DNA of 64,000 nucleotides from Sutcliffiella horikoshii DSM 8719. GTDB lineage: Bacteria; Bacillota; Bacilli; Bacillales; Bacillaceae_I. Position 1 is the first letter of the stretch. Each line of letters begins with the position of its first letter. Both the position numbers and the translations under genes were made by a program. Positions 59,174 to 64,000 of the stretch are shown one piece after another. The notes beneath the pieces are model-generated. The model saw only the letters and a program-made list of their open reading frames with translations. It was not told the origin of the DNA and made no database searches. The DNA is taken from positions 62,001-126,000 of the forward strand of contig LQXN01000059.1 in NCBI GenBank assembly GCA_001648575.1, read 5' to 3'.

Positions 59174-60730
59174 TACAGTTTCTTTTATTTCCTCATTGTT
59201 TGTTTCTTCTTCAGTGGTGTCATATTGATCATCATGGTCATTGTTTTCATCGTTATCTTCTTTCTTCTTCTTTAAAAATTCCTCTAGTGCAAGCTTGCTC
59301 TTTCTAGATGTAAGAATATACAAGAAATCCTTATCCCTGATTTCTGTATCACCAGAAGGCGTTACAAGTATGCCCGATCTTATAATAGCATTAATTAATG
59401 TTTTCTCTGGAAATTCAAGTTCTGCAAGATTTTTTCCAACCATATCTAAATCTTCTTCTACTTGAAACTCGATGATTTCTGCATTTGCTTTACCAATTGA
59501 TACCAGCTCTAAAGAATGGATCGGAGCTATTTTCTTTGGACCTGTGAGATTCAACTTTTTAGCAAGCATCGTTATCGTTGAGCCTTGGACAAGGGTAGAT
59601 GTCAATACGACGAAGAACACAACATTAAAGAACACTTGAGCATTTGGAATTCCTGCAATCATCGGAAATGTCGCAAGTACGATTGGCACTGCCCCCCGAA
59701 GACCGGCCCACGATAAAAACACTTTCTCCTTTATACTGAAATTCATTCCAATTGTCGAAAGGAAAACAGCAACAGGTCGTGCTATGACAATTAATATCAC
59801 TGAAAGCAATAAGCCCTTGAGCATTATATCCAATTGGAATAACTGTCCCGGAAAGACAAGTAGTCCTAATATGATAAACATTAGAATCTGCATCATCCAT
59901 GCAAACCCTTCATTAAAGCGGAAGATAGATTGTCGATAAGTTAATTCATTGTTACCTATGATCAAAGCTGCAACATACACAGCTAATAAACCGCTCGCCC
60001 CCATCAATGCAGCGATGCTATAAGTTAAAAGCGCGAATGCCATTGCAAAGACAGGATATAGACCTGAAGAATCCAGGTTGATTTTATTTATGGAGAGAGA
60101 AGCTAGTTTCCCAAACCCTAGCCCCAATATAAGCCCTATTCCCATTTGCCAGAAAAAGCTTCCGATGAACCCTATGTAGCTAGGATTAGAGGCATTAATT
60201 AATTCAATAAAGGATAATGTCAAAAACACTGCCATCGGATCATTCGTACCTGACTCCGCCTCAAGAGTTGCGCCCATCCGCGCTTTAATATTCTGACCTT
60301 TAAGTACAGCAAAAACTGCAGCAGCATCTGTTGAACCTACAATTGCACCAAATAGAAATGCTTCTAACCATGAGACATCAAGTATCAGTTTAGCTGCTGC
60401 TGCTACCAATGCAGAGGTTAGAATAACACCGACTGTTGCTAATGAAAGGGAAGGTTTAACAACTTTTCGAACCGTCGTCCATTTAGTTTGAAGACCACCT
60501 TCAAATAGAATGATGACAAGAGCGAAAATACCGATCAACTGAGCGTATTTCACATTATCAAAGTAAATAAACCCTAATCCATCGCTTCCAGCCATCATAC
60601 CGACGATGATAAACAGAACAAGTGCAGGCACACCAAGTCTTGAAGAAAACTTAGTGGTAATGACTCCAACAATTAATAGAAATGCGGTTAACAAAATAAA
60701 ATGATCAACATTAAATGCACCTTGGAGCAT
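59171..60730 (-). CDS. K+/H+ antiporter with RCK-C domain (CPA1, NhaP2 type)
   Basis: The 519-residue protein has 12-13 membrane helices (residues 1-395) with the CPA1 ion-site region GAIVGSTDAAAVFAVLKGQN and FLSWAGLRGAVPIVLATFP, then a TrkA-C (RCK-C) domain at about residues 405-485 (IIEFQVEEDLDMVGKNLAEL, GDTEIRDKDFLYIL) and an acidic, Asn/Asp-rich tail. This layout fits potassium/proton antiporters gated by a cytoplasmic ligand. AAGGGAGGG precedes the ATG. It starts 12 bp after the recombinase gene. Confidence 0.87.
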   Translation of the reverse strand: MLQGAFNVDHFILLTAFLLIVGVITTKFSSRLGVPALVLFIIVGMMAGSDGLGFIYFDNVKYAQLIGIFALVIILFEGGLQTKWTTVRKVVKPSLSLATVGVILTSALVAAAAKLILDVSWLEAFLFGAIVGSTDAAAVFAVLKGQNIKARMGATLEAESGTNDPMAVFLTLSFIELINASNPSYIGFIGSFFWQMGIGLILGLGFGKLASLSINKINLDSSGLYPVFAMAFALLTYSIAALMGASGLLAVYVAALIIGNNELTYRQSIFRFNEGFAWMMQILMFIILGLLVFPGQLFQLDIMLKGLLLSVILIVIARPVAVFLSTIGMNFSIKEKVFLSWAGLRGAVPIVLATFPMIAGIPNAQVFFNVVFFVVLTSTLVQGSTITMLAKKLNLTGPKKIAPIHSLELVSIGKANAEIIEFQVEEDLDMVGKNLAELEFPEKTLINAIIRSGILVTPSGDTEIRDKDFLYILTSRKSKLALEEFLKKKKEDNDENNDHDDQYDTTEEETNNEEIKETV

Positions 60731-60742
60731 TTTATCCCTCCC

Positions 60743-61285
60743 TTATAAATTGACGTCGATTTTGACTGGTATTTTTTCTTGTTTGTTTATACCCAAGTAA
60801 CGGAGTGTTTCAGAAGGTGTAGCATGGTGAAAGTGTTTTTGAAGCAACGAGACAGCTACCCCGCTTCTGTATGCATGATAGCCAAAAGTTTTGCGCAAAG
60901 TGTGCGTTCCCACTTTTCCGGGAACTCCTACATCTTTTGCAGCTTTATTGATGATGCGGTAGGCTTGTTGCCTTGTAATAGGGGATGCGCATTTCTGTGA
61001 CTTGAATAAATAGTCTGTGGAGTCAAGCTGTCTCTTATGAAGATATTCAATTATTGCCTGTTTGACGTGTTTATTCATATAGATAAAAGGGTTATTTCCA
61101 TAAAAATCTTTAATCTTGCCGTCCTCTGATACATCTTCTACTTTTACATGCAGAAGTTCACTTAAACGAAGGCCCATATTAATTCCCATAACAAAAAACA
61201 AGTAATCTCTTAAGGAGTTGCTCTTTAAATGTTGTTTTATTTGTTGGATATATTTACGATCTTTCAATGCTTCAACATATTCCAT
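60743..61285 (-). CDS. One-domain tyrosine recombinase (YoeC-like)
   Basis: The 180-residue protein is the catalytic domain of a tyrosine recombinase alone: Arg in INMGLRLSELLH, His-x-x-Arg in GTHTLRKTFGYHAY, His in LQKHFHHATPSETL and the nucleophile Tyr in RYLGINKQ. The core-binding N-terminal domain of XerC/D and phage integrases is absent. Similar solitary proteins exist in Bacillus (YoeC). It is intact, with AGGGGG upstream, and stands between family A copies A5 and A6. No phage gene is near. Its substrate is unknown. Confidence 0.82.
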   Translation of the reverse strand: MEYVEALKDRKYIQQIKQHLKSNSLRDYLFFVMGINMGLRLSELLHVKVEDVSEDGKIKDFYGNNPFIYMNKHVKQAIIEYLHKRQLDSTDYLFKSQKCASPITRQQAYRIINKAAKDVGVPGKVGTHTLRKTFGYHAYRSGVAVSLLQKHFHHATPSETLRYLGINKQEKIPVKIDVNL

Positions 61286-61399
61286 AATAACTTCCCCCTA
61301 ATGTTACTTAACTTCATTATAACATATATATATGTCACATTTTAATAAAATGCTTCAGAAAAAATAGATTTTAATGCACAAATGATTTACACACAAAAA

Positions 61400-61667
61400 A
61401 GCACCGCTCGTCAGCGGTGCTCAATGTGTAGACAAAGTTATATTATCTTTGAGAAATGCAAAACCTGTGTTGATCGTAGTGGAAGGCGCGCAGACTTCTG
61501 CGGGAGGAAGGGACAGGGAAGACCCCGCAGGGCGTAAGCCCGAGGAGGCTTCCGGACCGCCCGCGAAAAGCGAAGCGCCTGGAACGAAGATCAACAGCAG
61601 GATGCAAATTTAAAAATATTTAGGGCTTTGTCAACAGTCTGAGCACCGCTCGTCAGCGGTGCTTTTA
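61400..61667 (+). mobile_element. Family A element (copy A6) with duplicated terminator
   Basis: The element is 61422-61641 (220 bp), CAATGTGTAGACAAAG to CTTTGTCAACAGTCTG. The 22-bp hairpin (stem AGCACCGCT, loop CGTC) is duplicated exactly at 61400-61421 and 61642-61663. The left hairpin is preceded by six As, giving a strong T-tract for the minus-strand uppP operon. Its helix GGAAG/CTTCC (61517-61521 with 61549-61553) replaces GTAAG/CTTAC of other copies. Confidence 0.88.
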
Positions 61668-61704
61668 CAGTATGCATTCGATATAGGTTTTGTCGTTTTC
61701 GTAC

Positions 61705-62517
61705 TTATAAAAATAGAACTACAAGCGTTCCCACAATGAAACAATAGATAGAGAAGTAAATCAGGTTTCCTTTAGCCATTATCCCCATAAACCATTTTAA
61801 TGAAAAATAGGATGCAATCAATGACGCAATAAAAGCAAGTGAATATGGAAGAATAATTTCATTCAGGTTATCCATTCCAAGTATATCTTTTATTGCAAGC
61901 AGGATGCTCCCTACACTTACAGGGATGAAAAGCAAGAAGGAAAATCTCAATGCAGTTTCTTGTTTCATTCCACGTGCCATTGCCGCAACAATGGTGGCAC
62001 CAGATCTGCTGACGCCAGGAATCAATGCTACCGCTTGAGCAAATCCTACAATGATAGCATCCAAGGTGGATAGCTCTGCATCATTTTTTCTTCCTCTAAG
62101 GTTACGGATCAGCCAAAGAGCGATACCAGTGGCAATAAGTGTAAAACCAATCACTTTAATGTTCTCCAATGCCCCTGAGATGGCATCACCATAAACAACT
62201 CCGATAATTCCAGCGGGAATGGTTCCTATGATCAGATAAATGACAAACATGAAATCAGCTTTATCATCTTGATCCTTCTTCGCGATAAACCTCAACGCTC
62301 CAAAGAAAAGCCTTGAAATTGATTCGCGATAGATAATAAGAATTGCTATCAGGGATGCAGCATTTACCACAATTTCAAATGTTAAACCTTCAAGTCTCAT
62401 TCCCATTAGCTCTTGCAGAATCATGACATGGCCGCTCGATGAAACTGGAATCGGCTCTGTAATACCTTGGAATATCCCAAGGAAAATATACTTCAGTAAA
62501 TTTAAAATATCTTCCAT
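61705..62517 (-). CDS. uppP: Undecaprenyl-diphosphatase UppP/BacA (copy 2)
   Basis: The 270-residue membrane enzyme has [16 protein letters not shown] (catalytic Glu, Ser and His) and [17 protein letters not shown] (Arg). It is clearly diverged from copy 1 at 48678 (Pro in place of Phe after the Glu). ATG 62517, nine bases after GAGG, gives [14 protein letters not shown]; a TTG at 62532 overlaps the preceding stop. Two UppP enzymes in one window suggest condition-specific use, for example vegetative versus sporulation. Confidence 0.92.
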   Translation of the reverse strand: MEDILNLLKYIFLGIFQGITEPIPVSSSGHVMILQELMGMRLEGLTFEIVVNAASLIAILIIYRESISRLFFGALRFIAKKDQDDKADFMFVIYLIIGTIPAGIIGVVYGDAISGALENIKVIGFTLIATGIALWLIRNLRGRKNDAELSTLDAIIVGFAQAVALIPGVSRSGATIVAAMARGMKQETALRFSFLLFIPVSVGSILLAIKDILGMDNLNEIILPYSLAFIASLIASYFSLKWFMGIMAKGNLIYFSIYCFIVGTLVVLFL

Positions 62518-62528
62518 ATAACTGAACC

Positions 62529-63482
62529 TCAATTTCTAATAATAATGAATACTAAGTATAACACATATGCAACAGCCAAAAAGCTGCCTTCTTTTTTTCC
62601 AATCCGGTAGTTGGTTCTTGAGAATATTAACAGAATAACAGTAAGTATCAACATCAAAGCTATATCCACAAAGACTTTTCCGTTTACAGGTAAAGGAGTG
62701 ATCAATGAGGAAGTACCTAGAACGAAAAAGATATTAAAAATATTGCTTCCGACTATATTCCCTAGAGCTATTTCACTTTGCTTCTTAATCGCTGCCATAA
62801 TGGATGTCACTAGCTCAGGCAAAGAAGTACCTATTGCAATGATGGTCAAACCCACTAAAGTCTCACTCATCCCAAGAGATACCGCAATTTCTGTACTGTT
62901 TCTTACAACAAGTTCTCCACCGAAGATAATTGCACCTAACCCGATTACTGTCCGGATGCTATTTTTCCCCCATTTGGCTTTTTCTGACTCATCTTGTACT
63001 TCCAACTTGTCTCTGCTATTTCTTGCAACCTCAAAAATATAATACATGAAGATACTGAAAAACAACAGAAATATCAATCCATCGCTTCTTGTAATCAGAT
63101 TTTCTGTGAGACTTTGAAGGACTACATCACTAATTAGAATCAGAAGAACTGTACTGCCAAGTAGTGTGAAAGGGATTTCCTTTCTGATTGTCTCGCTTTC
63201 CACTTTCAAAGGGTTAATTAGGGCGGTTAGACCTACTACGAGCGTAATATTAAAAATATTACTTCCAATGACATTACCAAGTGATACTTCTGCACTTCCA
63301 TCTAGTGCAGCTAAGATACTTACCGTCGCCTCGGGTGAACTGGTTCCGAATGCAACGATTGTCAGGCCGATAAGCAAAGGAGATATGCGAAGAATTTTTG
63401 CGATCTTTGATGCTCCATCTACAAACCAGTCTGCCCCTTTAATAAGCAATGCAAATCCGACAACCAGCAATATGTAACTCAT
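62529..63482 (-). CDS. Ca2+/Na+ antiporter (CaCA family, YrbG type)
   Basis: The 317-residue protein has ten helices and the two inverted alpha repeats of CaCA exchangers: [28 protein letters not shown] and [28 protein letters not shown], which form the ion-binding centre. GAAGGGAATACGCTC precedes the ATG. It is coupled to uppP copy 2 downstream. Proton instead of sodium coupling is possible. Confidence 0.92.
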   Translation of the reverse strand: MSYILLVVGFALLIKGADWFVDGASKIAKILRISPLLIGLTIVAFGTSSPEATVSILAALDGSAEVSLGNVIGSNIFNITLVVGLTALINPLKVESETIRKEIPFTLLGSTVLLILISDVVLQSLTENLITRSDGLIFLLFFSIFMYYIFEVARNSRDKLEVQDESEKAKWGKNSIRTVIGLGAIIFGGELVVRNSTEIAVSLGMSETLVGLTIIAIGTSLPELVTSIMAAIKKQSEIALGNIVGSNIFNIFFVLGTSSLITPLPVNGKVFVDIALMLILTVILLIFSRTNYRIGKKEGSFLAVAYVLYLVFIIIRN

Positions 63483-63517
63483 GAGCGTATTCCCTTCTTT
63501 AGGAAAATAATAATTCT

Positions 63518-64000
63518 TTATTCAGATTTTCTACCCTGTTCTTCCAAATGATCATACCAAGCTTTTGTTTGTTCTGCACTTTTTGAGTTAATAAAGATTT
63601 TATCATGTTCCGTTTCGATATATAAATAGGGAGATTTTCCTTTATGGATGAAAAGTAAGCTTTTCCCTAGGTCCTTGACCTTAAAATTTCCCTTGGAGAT
63701 AGTAGGAGTACCATAGCCATTCGTTCTAAGAGTGACTTCTGGCATTTCATCTAATAGTTCTACATTAAGGATTTCACTGTACTCCCATTCATCTCCATAC
63801 ACACCGCTGATTTCGAAAGAGTTTTGCTGAAAAGACATCTCCGGCTCTTGAAAACCCAGAAAGAATACAACTGCTAATGTACCAGCTGTGATCACCGTTA
63901 TAACAATACTAATAATATAACTTCTTTTTCGTTTGCTGGGCAAATCATATTTGGAAACATAAATGAATCCACCCAATAACATTATTACCATTACCCCGAC
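63518..64000 (-). CDS. PH-like membrane protein (N-terminus probably outside the window)
   Basis: The visible frame has a membrane segment at residues 1-12, a second at 23-45 (YIISIVITVITAGTLAVVFF), and a C-terminal domain of about 100 residues with WEYSEILNVELLDEMPEVTL and KSLLFIHKGKSPYLYIETEH, which resembles a bacterial PH domain. A start at 63991 is possible, but the frame stays open to the window edge, so the true start may be further upstream. It is on the same strand as the CaCA gene, 35 bp before it. Confidence 0.6.
   Translation of the reverse strand, partial: VGVMVIMLLGGFIYVSKYDLPSKRKRSYIISIVITVITAGTLAVVFFLGFQEPEMSFQQNSFEISGVYGDEWEYSEILNVELLDEMPEVTLRTNGYGTPTISKGNFKVKDLGKSLLFIHKGKSPYLYIETEHDKIFINSKSAEQTKAWYDHLEEQGRKSE

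Overview
The window comes from a low-GC, endospore-forming Bacillaceae chromosome. The evidence is a four-gene YheC/YheD spore-associated ATP-grasp cluster, an alpha/beta-type small acid-soluble spore protein, promoter-like motifs resembling sigma-B, sigma-G and sigma-K sites, strong GGAGG ribosome binding sites with ATG/TTG/GTG starts, and many genes and operons matching Bacillus counterparts (msmX, bmrBCD, tcyABC, thi/ten, ykoEDC, xpt, hmp). Nothing looks like a prophage, plasmid or genomic island, and I see no rRNA, tRNA or CRISPR. The genus cannot be fixed from sequence alone.

Layout. 1-6.2 kb: the 5' part of yheB (minus), then four overlapping YheC/YheD paralogues, yheE and a small gene whose ribosome site lies inside a terminator hairpin. 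6.3-8.5 kb: a PucR-type regulator and msmX. 8.8-11.2 kb: a zinc-ribbon-like protein, an SASP, a DUF805 protein and an FAD oxidoreductase. 11.2-13.5 kb: cystine-type ABC importer tcyABC (minus). 13.8-18.0 kb: drug exporter bmrCD (minus) behind a leader with two small ORFs and two terminator hairpins. 18.3-20.1 kb: cold-shock protein and NO dioxygenase hmp. 20.3-29.7 kb: two divergence-free minus-strand thiamin operons, each with a TPP riboswitch and terminator: tenI-thiO-thiS-thiG-thiF-thiD-thiE and tenA-ykoE-ykoD-ykoC. 29.7-35.7 kb: an MFS exporter, an SDR, an aeRF1-like protein and a class A PBP. 35.9-41.2 kb: guanine-class riboswitch plus adenine deaminase, a universal stress protein behind a sigma-B-like promoter, a Pro/Gly-rich protein, and a TetR-SMR-SMR operon. 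41.2-48.1 kb: a dicarboxylate/amino acid symporter, an aldo/keto reductase, and a cobalamin riboswitch ahead of class I ribonucleotide reductase nrdAB. 48.1-54 kb: dedA-uppP and several small membrane proteins or lipoproteins. 54.3-64 kb: guanine riboswitch-xpt-NCS2 permease, glycine-rich and membrane proteins, a K+/H+ antiporter, a one-domain tyrosine recombinase, a second uppP with a Ca2+/Na+ antiporter, and a partial PH-like membrane protein.

The most unusual feature is a roughly 210 bp repeat (here 'family A'). Six complete copies (8.5, 52.2, 56.7, 58.7, 58.9 and 61.4 kb) have imperfect terminal inverted repeats, and each is flanked on both sides by the same intrinsic-terminator hairpin, whose sequence is different at each locus. 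The element therefore seems to insert at terminator hairpins and duplicate the hairpin as a 22-26 bp target duplication. The T-tract stays only on the outer side, so the element becomes part of the 3' UTR of the upstream gene. Its GC-rich core has a helix with compensatory changes between copies, which argues for a selected RNA or single-strand structure. Three diverged or partial copies lie at 6.2, 25.6 and 32.5 kb. A second, AT-rich repeat family (B) occurs at 13.7, 48.5 and 50.8 kb.

The window is rich in RNA-level control: two TPP, two guanine-class and one cobalamin riboswitch, plus a peptide-coupled attenuator, nearly all with a readable terminator.
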